The position numbers and the translations under genes were made by a program. 64,000 nt of DNA, taken from assembly GCA_913776615.1 (NCBI GenBank), contig CAJYPK010000033.1, positions 1 through 64,000 of the forward strand, read 5' to 3'. Position 1 is the stretch's first letter. Every line of letters starts with the position of its first letter. This document shows positions 17,155 through 26,698 of the stretch, piece by piece. The DNA is from an uncultured Hymenobacter sp. Lineage in GTDB: Bacteria > Bacteroidota > Bacteroidia > Cytophagales > Hymenobacteraceae. The notes under the pieces are model-generated. The model was not told the origin of the DNA. It did not search any database and was given only the letters and a program-made list of their open reading frames with translations.

Positions 17155-19116
17155 TTGCCTACGCTTCTTCCCTCCCTGCGGCCGCTGCTGTGCGCGGCCG
17201 TACTGGCCCTGCCGCTGCTGGCGGCGGGCCAGGCCAAACCCTCGGCCAAGGCCATCAGCCCCGACTTGTTCGGCATCTTCTTCGAGGATATCAACTACGC
17301 CGCCGACGGCGGGCTCTACGGCGAGCTGGTGCAAAACCGCTCGTTCGAGTACGCGCCCAGCGACCACGAGGGCTGGCACCCGCTTTCCAGTTGGGACTAC
17401 CTGCACGAGGGCTACGCCATGGGCAGCGTGTCGGTGGAGAGTGCCGCCCCGCTGCACCCCAACAACCCGCACTACGTGCAGCTGCGCGTCGAAAATCCGT
17501 TTCAAAAGGGCCTCGGGCTCAAGAACAACGGCTTCGACGGCATCGCCCTGCAAGCGGGCGACAAGTACGACTTCTCGCTGTGGGCGCGGGTGAAGTCGGG
17601 CGCGCCCGTGCCGCTGCTGGTGCAGCTGCGCGACAGGCAAGGCGCGGTGCTGGCCGAGACGACCATTTCGGCCCAGGCGGCCGACTGGCAGCAGTACCGC
17701 GCCGCGCTCACGCCCACCGCCGCCGCACCCGAGGCCAGCCTCGTGGTGCTGGCCACCGGCAAGGGCGTGGTCGATCTGGACATGGTGTCGCTGTTCCCGC
17801 AAAAGACTTTCCACAACCATCCCAACGGCCTGCGGCCCGATCTGGCCCAGGTCATTGCCGACCTCCAGCCCAAGTTCGTGCGCTTTCCCGGCGGCTGCCT
17901 GGCCCACGGCGACGGGCTGGACAACATGTACCAGTGGAAAAATACCATCGGCCCGGTGGAGCAGCGCGTGGCCCAGCGCAACATCTGGGGTTACCACCAG
18001 ACGGTCGGCCTGGGTTACTTCGAATACTTCCAGTTTTGCGAAGACATCGGGGCCAAGGCCCTGCCCGTGCTGCCGGCCGGCGTGAGCTGCCAGAACTCGG
18101 GCGGCTCGTGGCGCATCGGCGGGGTAGGGCAGCAGTGCATCCCGCTGGCCGACATGGCGGCCTACACCCAGGATGTGCTCGACCTTATTGAGTATGCCAA
18201 CGGCCCGGCCACCTCGACCTGGGGGGCCAAGCGGGCCGCCGCCGGCCACCCCGCGCCCTTCAACCTGGAGTACGTGGGCATCGGCAACGAAGACAAAATC
18301 ACGCCCGGCTTTGAGGAGCGCTTTAAAATGATTTATGAAGCCGTGCGCGCCAAGTACCCTCACGTGCAAGTAATCGGCACCGTGGGGCCAGCCCCCAAGG
18401 GCGAAGACTACGACAAGGGCTGGGCGCTGGCCAGCCAGCTCCGCGTGCCGCTCGTCGACGAGCATTACTACGAAAAGCCCAAGTGGTTTTTGACCAACAA
18501 CCGGCGCTACGACACCTACGACCGCGCCAAGCCCAAGGTGTACCTGGGTGAGTACGCCTCGTGGGGCAACACCCTGTTCAACGCCGTGGCCGAGGCCGCC
18601 TACATGACCTCGCTGGAGCGCAACGGTGACGTGGTGCGGCTGGCTTCGTACGCGCCGCTGCTGGCCAAGGAAGGCCACACGCAGTGGAACCCCGATCTCA
18701 TCTACTTCAACAACCGCACCGTAGTGCCCACCGTGAACTACTACGTGCAGCAGCTCTTCGGCCAGAATCAGGGCACCGAGTACGTGGCTGGCGTGGTAGC
18801 GCCGCCCGCCGGTGCGGTGGCCGATACGACCGTGGCCGCCTCCTGCGTGCGCGACGCCAAGACCGGCGACGTCATTCTGAAGCTCGTCAATGCCAGTGCT
18901 AATGCCCAGCCGTTCCAGGTCGATTTGTCGGGCTTCAAGGGGCTGCATCTGGCGGCGACCCGCACCGTGTTTGCGGGCGATAAAGACGCGAAGAACACCT
19001 TTGCCAGCCCGCGCACGGTGCTGCCTAAAGTGGCTCCTTACAAGGCTGCGCGGCGCTTTGCCTACTCCGCCGAGCCTTATTCGCTGACGGTCATCCGGCT
19101 GCGCGGCAGGCGCTGA
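17155..19116 (+). CDS. GH51 alpha-L-arabinofuranosidase with N-terminal sugar-binding module, TTG start
   Basis: Removes alpha-L-arabinofuranose. The only upstream ATG in frame (17092) overlaps the GH105 gene by 59 nt and would place junk residues ahead of the signal peptide. A TTG at 17155, 4 nt past the GH105 stop, starts directly at a good signal (PTLLPSLRPLLCAAVLALPL), so I choose it (654 codons including the stop). Domains: a short GH51 strand (PDLFGIFFEDINYAADGGLYGE), a CBM4/9-like insert (about 70-215), then the barrel with FVRFPGGCLAHGDG, YVGIGNEDKI (acid/base Glu) and KVYLGEYASWG (nucleophile Glu), and a C-terminal beta-domain. It is probably translated together with the GH105 gene. 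Confidence 0.87.
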   Translation: MPTLLPSLRPLLCAAVLALPLLAAGQAKPSAKAISPDLFGIFFEDINYAADGGLYGELVQNRSFEYAPSDHEGWHPLSSWDYLHEGYAMGSVSVESAAPLHPNNPHYVQLRVENPFQKGLGLKNNGFDGIALQAGDKYDFSLWARVKSGAPVPLLVQLRDRQGAVLAETTISAQAADWQQYRAALTPTAAAPEASLVVLATGKGVVDLDMVSLFPQKTFHNHPNGLRPDLAQVIADLQPKFVRFPGGCLAHGDGLDNMYQWKNTIGPVEQRVAQRNIWGYHQTVGLGYFEYFQFCEDIGAKALPVLPAGVSCQNSGGSWRIGGVGQQCIPLADMAAYTQDVLDLIEYANGPATSTWGAKRAAAGHPAPFNLEYVGIGNEDKITPGFEERFKMIYEAVRAKYPHVQVIGTVGPAPKGEDYDKGWALASQLRVPLVDEHYYEKPKWFLTNNRRYDTYDRAKPKVYLGEYASWGNTLFNAVAEAAYMTSLERNGDVVRLASYAPLLAKEGHTQWNPDLIYFNNRTVVPTVNYYVQQLFGQNQGTEYVAGVVAPPAGAVADTTVAASCVRDAKTGDVILKLVNASANAQPFQVDLSGFKGLHLAATRTVFAGDKDAKNTFASPRTVLPKVAPYKAARRFAYSAEPYSLTVIRLRGRR

Positions 19117-19144
19117 GTAAGGCCAGTGCCAGTGCATAGTCATT

Positions 19145-19234
19145 TGTCATTGCGAGCGCAGCGAAGCAATCGCACCAGGACGAGCCGTTCAGGGGCTCAA
19201 CAGGTGCGATTGCTTCGCTGCGCTCGCAATGACA
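19145..19234. repeat. REP-like palindromic element, copy 2
   Basis: Arms at 19145-19176 and 19203-19234 are perfect 32-nt inverted copies, TGTCATTGCGAGCGCAGCGA onward, with a 26-nt loop. Same family as 11551-11633 and 60865-60946. It lies between the two GH51 genes. Confidence 0.88.
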
Positions 19235-19288
19235 GACTGATTAGTATTTCGTCAAAATAGTGTGCTGATTCATTACCTTTTCCCACCT

Positions 19289-20848
19289 ATGTCCATTTCT
19301 CCATTCCATCGCCTCGCGCTCGCCGCCCTGGCCCTGGCCGCGCCGCTGGCTGCCCCGGCCCAAACCGTGCAGCTCACCGTGCAGCCCGGCGACCCCAAGC
19401 TCGTTATCAGCAAGCACATCCAGGGGCAGTTTGCCGAGCACCTGGGGCGCTGCATCTACGACGGCTTCTGGGTTGATCCCAGCCTGAACGTACCCAAGCA
19501 AGGGCGAATCCGCATGGACATCGTGGAGGCGCTCCGCAAAATCCACGTGCCCAACCTGCGCTGGCCCGGCGGCTGCTTTGCCGATACCTACCACTGGCAC
19601 GACGGCGTGGGGCCGACGGCCCAGCGGCCCAAGATGCTCAATCTCTGGTGGGGCAATACGCTGGAAGATAACAGCTTCGGCACTCACGAGTTTCTGGAGC
19701 TGTGCAACCTGCTGGGCACCGAGCCCTACCTGGCCGCCAACGTGGGCAGCGGCACCGTGCAGGAGATGAGCAACTGGATGGAGTACCTCAACTCGAACGA
19801 GGATACCCCGATGGTGCAGGAGCGCCGCAAAAACGGCCACCCCGAGCCCTATAAGGTGTCGTGGTGGGGCATCGGCAACGAGAGCTGGGGCTGCGGCGGC
19901 AACATGACCGCCCAGTACTACACCGACGTGTACAAGCGCTACGCCACCTTCGCCCACGACTACCCCGGCACCAAGCTCAAGCGCATCGTGAGCGGAGCCA
20001 ACGGCGACGACGCCAACTGGACCGAAACCTGCATGAAGAACATCCCGCTCAACCAGATGTGGGGCCTCACCCTGCACCAGTACACCCTGCCCACCGGCAG
20101 CTGGAGCGGCAGCAAGGGCAAGGCCACCGGCTTCGGCGAGGACATGTACTTCAGCACCGTGCGCAACTGCCTGCGCATGGACGAGATAGTGGCCCGCCAC
20201 GCGGCCATTATGGATAAGTACGACAAGGACAAGAAGATAGCCCTGCTCGTGGACGAGTGGGGCGTGTGGACCGACGTGGAGCCCGGCACCAACCCCGGCC
20301 ACCTTTACCAGCAAAACACCCTGCGCGACGCCCTCGTGGCCGGCACCACGCTCAACATCTTCAACAACCACTGCGACCGCGTGAAGGGAGCCAACCTCGC
20401 CCAGGCCATCAACGTGCTGCAAGCCTTGGTGCTGACCGACAAGGAAAAGATGCTGCTCACGCCCACCTACCACGTCTTCGACCTCTACCAGGTGCACCAG
20501 GATGCCGAGTTTCTGCCCGTGCAGTTCCAGAGCCCCAGCTACACCTTCGGCAACGAGAAAATCCCGGCCCTGAACGCCTCGGCCTCGAAGGACAAGAACG
20601 GCGCGGTCCACATCTCGCTCGTCAACCTCGACCCCAAAAATGCGCTCACCCTCGAAACCGCCCTGCCCGGCGTGAGCTTTAAAGCTGTGACCGGCCGCAT
20701 CCTCACCTCGGCCAGCGTGAGCGACTACAACACCTTCGACAAGCCCGACAACCTCAAGCTAGCCACCTTCACTGGGGCTAAGAAGAAGGGTGATAAGCTG
20801 GCCGTGACCCTGCCTGCCAAGTCGGTAGTGGTGCTGGAGCTGAAGTAA
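19289..20848 (+). CDS. GH51 alpha-L-arabinofuranosidase, exported
   Basis: Second arabinofuranosidase of the locus, of the shorter GH51 layout without the CBM insert. The ATG at 19289 is preferred over 19262 because it starts right at the signal peptide (MSISPFHRLALAALALAAPL). Landmarks: HIQGQFAEHLGRCIYDGFWV, NLRWPGGCFADTYHWHDGVG, WWGIGNESWGCGG with the acid/base Glu, TLHQYTLP, and IALLVDEWGVW with the nucleophile Glu; then a C-terminal beta-sandwich. 519 residues. A strong hairpin terminator 30 nt downstream suggests that the first transcription block ends here. It is only distantly similar to the GH51 protein before it, so the two may act on different linkages. Confidence 0.9.
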   Translation: MSISPFHRLALAALALAAPLAAPAQTVQLTVQPGDPKLVISKHIQGQFAEHLGRCIYDGFWVDPSLNVPKQGRIRMDIVEALRKIHVPNLRWPGGCFADTYHWHDGVGPTAQRPKMLNLWWGNTLEDNSFGTHEFLELCNLLGTEPYLAANVGSGTVQEMSNWMEYLNSNEDTPMVQERRKNGHPEPYKVSWWGIGNESWGCGGNMTAQYYTDVYKRYATFAHDYPGTKLKRIVSGANGDDANWTETCMKNIPLNQMWGLTLHQYTLPTGSWSGSKGKATGFGEDMYFSTVRNCLRMDEIVARHAAIMDKYDKDKKIALLVDEWGVWTDVEPGTNPGHLYQQNTLRDALVAGTTLNIFNNHCDRVKGANLAQAINVLQALVLTDKEKMLLTPTYHVFDLYQVHQDAEFLPVQFQSPSYTFGNEKIPALNASASKDKNGAVHISLVNLDPKNALTLETALPGVSFKAVTGRILTSASVSDYNTFDKPDNLKLATFTGAKKKGDKLAVTLPAKSVVVLELK

Positions 20849-20877
20849 CGCGGCGTAGTTCCGCGCACTGCTAAGCG

Positions 20878-20921
20878 AGCCGCTGGCCGCCCCGTTGCGC
20901 GGGGTAGCCAGCGGCTTTTTT
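20878..20921 (+). terminator. Rho-independent terminator after the second GH51 gene
   Basis: AGCCGCTGGC pairs with GCCAGCGGCT around an inner GC-rich stem (CCCC..GGGG), followed by TTTTTT. Confidence 0.85.
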
Positions 20922-20926
20922 ACTAG

Positions 20927-21134
20927 CCGCTGGCGCGAGTTTAGGCGGAGCCGTAACTCGCCGCCGATTAGTGGGTGGAGTTTCCAAACTCCACTGCCGC
21001 GCTAGCGGCAATGCACAGGCCAACTTCACTGCTATTCCTGCCTACGTCGTTTGCCGCGTTGCGGCAGTGGAGTTTGGAAACCCCACCCACTGATTGGCGG
21101 CGAGTTACGGCTCCGCCTAAACTCGCGCCAGCGG
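20927..21134. mobile_element. MITE-like inverted repeat, 74-bp arms
   Basis: Arms 20927-21000 and 21061-21134 are inverted copies of each other with only three mismatches, separated by a 60-nt centre. No gene lies inside. The form fits a miniature inverted-repeat element or a large palindromic repeat. I see no clear target duplication. The following 21135-21423 holds no recognisable gene. Confidence 0.75.
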
Positions 21135-21423
21135 ACAGCGGACAGCAGATATTTATGCAGGAAAATAGTGAGGGTTACTTAAAAAAGCTGTTCGCAACTG
21201 CCCTGCTGAGCTGCTGAGCGCGGGTGTGAATTTGCCCCCCTTTTTTAGGCAAAATGCCCCAGGTTAAGCTTTTGGGGCTACGCTACCATTGCGCCGGGTA
21301 ACGCCGGGCCGTGCTGGCTGGGGTAGGAGAGGAGGCTCCTGGAGCTTCCTGGTGGAGAGAAAAAGCAGCACGGGACGGCGCATCCAGACTGCGTTTTCTT
21401 TTCCACCTTTTTCCCACCCATAC

Positions 21424-24400
21424 ATGGTAGACTCTACCCTTCGACGGGCGCAGTGGCTGCGTCCCGTGCGGCTGGCATTGCTGGCCTGGGCTTGGCTGGC
21501 GGCCTTCGCCGCCCGCGCCCAATCGACCGCCAACGACCTGACGGCCGCCTGGCTCGGCACCATCGACCAAACCAACCTCACGGTGAGCGGCCTGCCGGCC
21601 AACGGCTACGTGGCCCAGTTGCTCTCGGCCAGTACAGCCTCGGCCGGGGCCTCCATGCAGGTAGTGAATAGTGCCGGGCTGCCGGTTCCTAAATACACTA
21701 CGCTCAGCAGCAACCTGAGCCTGGTGGTAACGGCCGCCAGCGGGGCACCCAAAACCTACACCTTGCAGCCCACCGGCGCGCCGCTGCCAGTCGAAACCAT
21801 CGTGAGCGCGGCCAGCTCTACGCAGGCCAGTCTTACCAACCGTATCCTGAGCATCAGCGGCAACTCGGAGTTTCACGTGACGGGTACGAGCAACCCGCTC
21901 AAGGGTACGATGATTGACATGCAGGGCGACAACGTGTGGCTGTACTTCGAGGGCGTGCGGCCGTCTAAGTTCAGCCAGCGGCTGCTGAGCCAGGTGACGA
22001 TCAACGGCCAGCGCGCCCAGATTGACACCACCGTGCGCCTGGTGCAGTACCTGCAAGGCTGCGTGCTCATCAGCCAGCCCAGCACTTACCAGCCGCTCGA
22101 AGCCTTCAGCAGCAGCGCCTTCGGCGGTAGCTCGATGAGGTTCAACCAGTACAGCTATTATAAGACGGCCGAGCTGGGCGCGTTCAACGACAACATCGGC
22201 TCGTTCAAGCTCAAGAAGGGCTACATGGCCACGTTTGCCGAAAATTCCGATGGCACGGGGTTCAGCAAGGTGTACATCGCGCCCGATAATGACGTGACCA
22301 TCAGTACGCTGCCCGTGAGCTTGCAGGGGCGCACCTCGATGGTACGGGTGCTGCCCTGGGCCTGGGTGAGCAAGAAGGGCTGGTGCAGCGCCCCGCTGCT
22401 CGGCGACTCGCTGCACTCGGCCTGGAACTACAACTGGAACAACAACGGTCAATCGACCCTCGACATGGAGTACGTGCCGATTCGCCAGACGCAGTACTGG
22501 CCCGATTTCAACACGACCAACAACAAGAAGAAAGTCACGCACTTCCTGGGCTTCAACGAGCCCGATACCCGGTCGCAGTCCAACATGAGCGTCAACCAGG
22601 CCATCGCGGCCTGGCCGGGGCTGCTGCAATCGGGCCTGCGCGTGGGCTCGCCCGCACCCACCGACGGCGGAGCCAACTGGCTCTACACCTTCATGGACCG
22701 CGCCGATTCGGCCGGCTACCGCGTCGATTTCGTAGCCCTGCACTTCTACCGGGGCTGCCAGACGCCGCAGCAATTTTACAACTACCTGAAGGCCGTGTAC
22801 GACCGTACGCGCCGCCCCATCTGGATTACGGAGTGGAACAACGGGGCCAACTGGACTACCTCGACCGGCTGCCCCAAGCCCACCTACGCCGAGCAGGCGG
22901 CCAAGATTCAGGCCTTCGTAACCATGCTCGACACGGCCCGCATCGTGGAGCGCTACTCGCTCTACCAGTGGGTGGAAGACACCCGCAAGCTGTTCGTAAC
23001 CGACTCCGACCCGGGCACCATTACCCCGGCCGGCATCGTGTACCGCGATAAGGTATCGCCGATGGCCTTCAACCCCAACCTCGTGCCGCCTACCGTGGTG
23101 ACCTCGCCGCCCATGCCCTTCGGGCGGGGCAACCTCGCCATAACGCGCTTCGGCAACGCCGGCTGGACGGGTGGTACCAACGCCACGCTGCCCGTGTACA
23201 TCGACGAATACTCGCCCACCAACAGCACCCTCTACACGGCCGGGCAGCTCATGCGCAGCATCGCCATTCCCACGGCCAACTACGGGGCTAACTTCGGCTA
23301 CGTGGGCTCGGGCATGAAAGTAAACGCCGACGGGGCGCTCAGCCTCTCGCCCGACCGCACCAAGATGGCGCTGGCCGGCTTCAACCTGGGCACCGGCAAT
23401 ACCAATCCCAACGGCGGCAACTCTGCCCGCGTGGTGGCCATCTTCGACGCCGACGGCAACCTCGATACCCGCACCGGCTTCTCGGATGGCAACAGCCAGC
23501 CCCTGCGCACGGCCGCCGTTACCGACAGCGCTACCGTGTACATCGCCTACGGGGCCAGCAATTTGGGGCTCAAGCATGCCTCGCTGCCCACGACCATCAG
23601 CTCGACGCCGCGCAGCCGCACCGGCACCACCATCTTCCCGGTGATCAGCCTCAAGAAGATAGCGGTGTACGAGGGGCAGATGTATTTCACCCAGAACACC
23701 AGCAACTACGCCAAGGTGATGAAGCTGCCCGGCGTGCCCGGTCGGGCGACCACGCCCACGGCCCTGCCCGGCATTCCCACCATGGTGGGCGGCGGCACGC
23801 AGCCCAGCGGCTTCGTGATGTTCGACGTGAACCCCAACGTGCCGGGCATGGACCTGCTCTACTACTCCGACGACCCGGTAGCGCCGGCCACCGCCTCGGT
23901 TTTGAATAAGTACACCTTCAACGGCACCACCTGGACGGCCCGCGGCACCTACACCGTGACCGGCCTGAACGACAACGCCCTGCGCGACCTCACCGGTACG
24001 CTGGTGCGGGGCGTGCCCACGCTCTACGCCGTTAGCCTCACGTCGATTGTCAAGCTGGAAGACAAGGCCACGACTTACTCGCTGGCCAACACGACCTTTA
24101 CCAACAACCTGAGCGTGACGCTCACGCCGCTCGTCAACTCGCAGACTACGGCCTCGACCAACTACGGCTACCGGGGTATCTCCTTCACGCCCGGCACCCG
24201 CGACTCGCTCTACGTGCGCGTGCCGCAAACCATTACCGTGGCCAGTATTCCCGACAAAGCGATGGGCGCGGCCGACTTCTACCCGACGGCCACCACCACC
24301 TCGGGCTTGCAGCTGGCCTACGCCACCTCGGACCTGAACGTGGCGACGGTGAACAACGGCCTCATCAGCATCGTCGGCCCCGGCACCGTGACGATTACCG

Positions 24401-26361
24401 TGCGCCAGGATGGCAACTTCAAATACCTGCCCGCCGCGCCGGTGTCGCGCACTTTCACCGTGCTCGGCGACATGACCGTGGCCGCCGGCCAGCAGTTGAC
24501 CATGAGCAATACCGGTAGCTACGGCAACGTGCTGGTGCAGGGGCAATTGACGCTTAACGCCCCGCTCGCGGCGGCCGGTACCATCACGGTGGCCAGCGGC
24601 GGGATGCTCGATACCAACTGCCAGCCCATCACGGGCGCGGCCGATTTCAAGGTCGAAGCCGGGGCCGAGCTGCGCGTGTGCGACGCGGACGGCCTCGCGC
24701 CCACCGGCACCATGAGCGGCGCGGTGCAAACCACTGGTACCCGCACCTTTAGTTCCGACGCCAGCTACCTCTACGGCGGCTCCGCGGCGCAAACCACCGG
24801 TACCGGCCTGCCCGGCCAGGTGCGCAGCCTCACGGTGCAAAACCCGACGGGCCTGACCCTGAGCGCCCCGCTGCGCGTGGCCCAGGTGCTGCGCCTCAGC
24901 CGGGGCGACCTCAGCCTGGCCGGCCAGGGGCTCACCCTGCTCTCCGACGCCAGTGGCACAGCCCTGGTCGATAATACCGGCGGGGTGGTGAACGGTACGG
25001 CCACCGTGCAGCGCTACCTCGACCCCAGCCTGAACCCCGCCACCGGCACCGGCAGCAACCCCACCGGCCTGGGCTACCGCCACTACAGCGCCCCGGTGAG
25101 CAATACGACCGTGGCCGACCTGGCTACTACCAACTTCACGCCGCAGGTGGCGGGCAGCTCGTTCGCCACGGTGTACGGCTACGACGAGAGCCGCCTCACG
25201 GCCGCGGCCAATTCCTTCGACCAGGGCTGGGTGGCTCCGGCCGCCCTGAGCACGCCGCTGGCCGTGGGCCGGGGCTACACCGTCAACCTGCCCGCCACCG
25301 AGCTGGTCGATTTCGTGGGCACGCTCAATAACGGTCCGCTCGCCCTTACCCTGAGCCGGGGCACGCCCACCGAAGCCGGCTGGCACTTGCTCGGCAACCC
25401 GTACCCGGCCCCGCTCGACTGGCGCACCGTAACCGTACCCGCCGGCCTCGACAACGCGCTGTACGTGTTCCAGAGCACCTCACAATACGGTGGCAGCTAC
25501 CGCAGCTACGTGAACGGCCTGGGGTCGTCGCCGCTCGTGCCGGCGGGCCAGGGCTTCTTCGTGCGGGCCACGGCGGCCGGTACCACGCTCGCCCTCAGCA
25601 ACGCCAACCGCGTTACCACTTTCGGCGCGCAGCCCAGTTTCTACCGCCCCGCCGCCGAAAGCCGGCCCCTGGTGCAATTGCGCCTGGCCAGCCCGGCTAG
25701 CGCTGCTACTGACGACGCCTACGTGTACTTCGAGGCTGGCGCTACCGCCAGTGCCGATGCCCGCTTCGACGCTCGCAAGCTGCGTAACACTGGCCCCGCC
25801 GCCCTCAACCTGGCCTCGCTGGCCGGCGGCGAGGAGCTGAGCATCAACGGCCTGCCGCTGCCCGGTGCCGCCAGCCTGACGGTGCCGCTGGCCCTGGCCG
25901 TGGCCCAGCCTGGCACTTACACGATCAGCGCGGCCCAACTGCTCAACCAAGCGGGCAGCGTGGCCCTGCGCGATGCCCGCACTGGCACCGTTACGCCGCT
26001 GGCGGCGGGCACCCGCTACACCTTCACGGTGGCCGCCGGGGAGGCTGCCACGGGTCGCTTCTCGCTGCTCTTCGGCCCGCAAACGACCCTGAGCACGGCC
26101 GCAAGCCAGCCCAGCCAGCAAGTCGAGCTGTACCCCAACCCCGCCCACGGCGCGGTGCAGCTCAGCCTGCCCGCCGCGCTCCAGCGCGAGGCCCTGCGCG
26201 CCACGGTGTTCAACGCCCTGGGCCAGCGGGTGCTGGAAACCACGCTGCCCGCCGGGGCCGCGCTACGCCCGCTGCCGCTGGGTGGCCTGGCGAATGGCGT
26301 GTACACGCTGCGTATCGCCAGCAGCCAGGGAGTGGTGACCAAGCGCCTGGTGTGTGAGTGA
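21424..26361 (+). CDS. large T9SS-secreted multidomain protein with GH128 catalytic domain
   Basis: The 1,645-residue secreted protein starts at the ATG at 21424, just before its signal peptide (PVRLALLAWAWLAAFAARAQ). After N-terminal beta-rich domains comes a Glyco_hydro_cc/GH128-type barrel (about 310-570): VRVLPWAWVSKKGWC, FLGFNEPDTRSQ (acid/base Glu), VDFVALHFYRGC and RPIWITEWNNGANW (nucleophile Glu), the pattern of GH128 beta-1,3-glucanases. Next come a propeller-like stretch, a bacterial Ig-like domain (IPDKAMGAADFYPTATTTSG), passenger-type beta repeats, and a C-terminal T9SS sorting domain (VELYPNPAHGAVQL ... NGVYTLRIASSQGVVTKRL). It therefore probably ends up on the cell surface or outside. 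It is separated from the other enzymes by a terminator and a MITE-like repeat, so has its own promoter. Confidence 0.85.
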   Translation: MVDSTLRRAQWLRPVRLALLAWAWLAAFAARAQSTANDLTAAWLGTIDQTNLTVSGLPANGYVAQLLSASTASAGASMQVVNSAGLPVPKYTTLSSNLSLVVTAASGAPKTYTLQPTGAPLPVETIVSAASSTQASLTNRILSISGNSEFHVTGTSNPLKGTMIDMQGDNVWLYFEGVRPSKFSQRLLSQVTINGQRAQIDTTVRLVQYLQGCVLISQPSTYQPLEAFSSSAFGGSSMRFNQYSYYKTAELGAFNDNIGSFKLKKGYMATFAENSDGTGFSKVYIAPDNDVTISTLPVSLQGRTSMVRVLPWAWVSKKGWCSAPLLGDSLHSAWNYNWNNNGQSTLDMEYVPIRQTQYWPDFNTTNNKKKVTHFLGFNEPDTRSQSNMSVNQAIAAWPGLLQSGLRVGSPAPTDGGANWLYTFMDRADSAGYRVDFVALHFYRGCQTPQQFYNYLKAVYDRTRRPIWITEWNNGANWTTSTGCPKPTYAEQAAKIQAFVTMLDTARIVERYSLYQWVEDTRKLFVTDSDPGTITPAGIVYRDKVSPMAFNPNLVPPTVVTSPPMPFGRGNLAITRFGNAGWTGGTNATLPVYIDEYSPTNSTLYTAGQLMRSIAIPTANYGANFGYVGSGMKVNADGALSLSPDRTKMALAGFNLGTGNTNPNGGNSARVVAIFDADGNLDTRTGFSDGNSQPLRTAAVTDSATVYIAYGASNLGLKHASLPTTISSTPRSRTGTTIFPVISLKKIAVYEGQMYFTQNTSNYAKVMKLPGVPGRATTPTALPGIPTMVGGGTQPSGFVMFDVNPNVPGMDLLYYSDDPVAPATASVLNKYTFNGTTWTARGTYTVTGLNDNALRDLTGTLVRGVPTLYAVSLTSIVKLEDKATTYSLANTTFTNNLSVTLTPLVNSQTTASTNYGYRGISFTPGTRDSLYVRVPQTITVASIPDKAMGAADFYPTATTTSGLQLAYATSDLNVATVNNGLISIVGPGTVTITVRQDGNFKYLPAAPVSRTFTVLGDMTVAAGQQLTMSNTGSYGNVLVQGQLTLNAPLAAAGTITVASGGMLDTNCQPITGAADFKVEAGAELRVCDADGLAPTGTMSGAVQTTGTRTFSSDASYLYGGSAAQTTGTGLPGQVRSLTVQNPTGLTLSAPLRVAQVLRLSRGDLSLAGQGLTLLSDASGTALVDNTGGVVNGTATVQRYLDPSLNPATGTGSNPTGLGYRHYSAPVSNTTVADLATTNFTPQVAGSSFATVYGYDESRLTAAANSFDQGWVAPAALSTPLAVGRGYTVNLPATELVDFVGTLNNGPLALTLSRGTPTEAGWHLLGNPYPAPLDWRTVTVPAGLDNALYVFQSTSQYGGSYRSYVNGLGSSPLVPAGQGFFVRATAAGTTLALSNANRVTTFGAQPSFYRPAAESRPLVQLRLASPASAATDDAYVYFEAGATASADARFDARKLRNTGPAALNLASLAGGEELSINGLPLPGAASLTVPLALAVAQPGTYTISAAQLLNQAGSVALRDARTGTVTPLAAGTRYTFTVAAGEAATGRFSLLFGPQTTLSTAASQPSQQVELYPNPAHGAVQLSLPAALQREALRATVFNALGQRVLETTLPAGAALRPLPLGGLANGVYTLRIASSQGVVTKRLVCE

Positions 26362-26414
26362 TACCTGAGCGTGCTCAGTAGTTGCTTCAGTGGCAACTAG
26401 CTTAAGCAAGACAG

Positions 26415-26453
26415 AAAAGGCCCATCGTGCTGGTAGCACGATGGGCCTTTTTT
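26415..26453 (+). terminator. Rho-independent terminator after the GH128 gene
   Basis: AAAAGGCCCATCGTGC pairs perfectly with GCACGATGGGCCTTTT around TGGTA, followed by TT. It closes the + strand carbohydrate block. Confidence 0.92.
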
Positions 26454-26488
26454 ATTGAAGCTGTTGAGAAATGCTTGCGTAATCCCCA

Positions 26489-26525
26489 CATGTGTCATAC
26501 TGAGCTTGCCGAAGTATGACGCATG
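26489..26525. repeat. short palindrome, TGTCATACTGAGCTTGCCGAA type
   Basis: CATGTGTCATAC and GTATGACGCATG pair with one mismatch around TGAGCTTGCCGAA. It resembles the palindrome at 46311-46407 and a fragment near 39415. The rest of the 337-nt gap holds a terminator and no convincing gene. Confidence 0.55.
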
Positions 26526-26698
26526 TTTTTAGGAGGAGTGATTACCTAAACAGCTTCACTTTCTACAAGCTGTAGCCAGTCCCCGCGACTTGCAGGTGCA
26601 GGAGCTAACGCAACTGGTCAAGAGCATAGTGGCCTAGATGAACGAGCCAGGTTAGTAGGGGGAGGGAAAAATTATTTGGCTAATAATTTAATAGCGGA

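Noticed and set aside
20975..21217. 80-codon frame inside the MITE-like repeat
   Set aside because: It is made of the inverted-repeat arms themselves and has no coding signature.
21283..25386. 1,367-codon open frame on the - strand opposite the GH128 gene
   Set aside because: It has no domain or signal, and is low-complexity Gly/Val/Ala/Arg/His-rich, as expected for the antisense frame of a GC-rich gene. The + strand frame carries clear catalytic motifs.
26563..26637. 25-codon stretch LQAVASPRDLQVQELTQLVK ending in a stop
   Set aside because: Looks like a gene-end remnant but is too short to assign and has no start or neighbour to support it.
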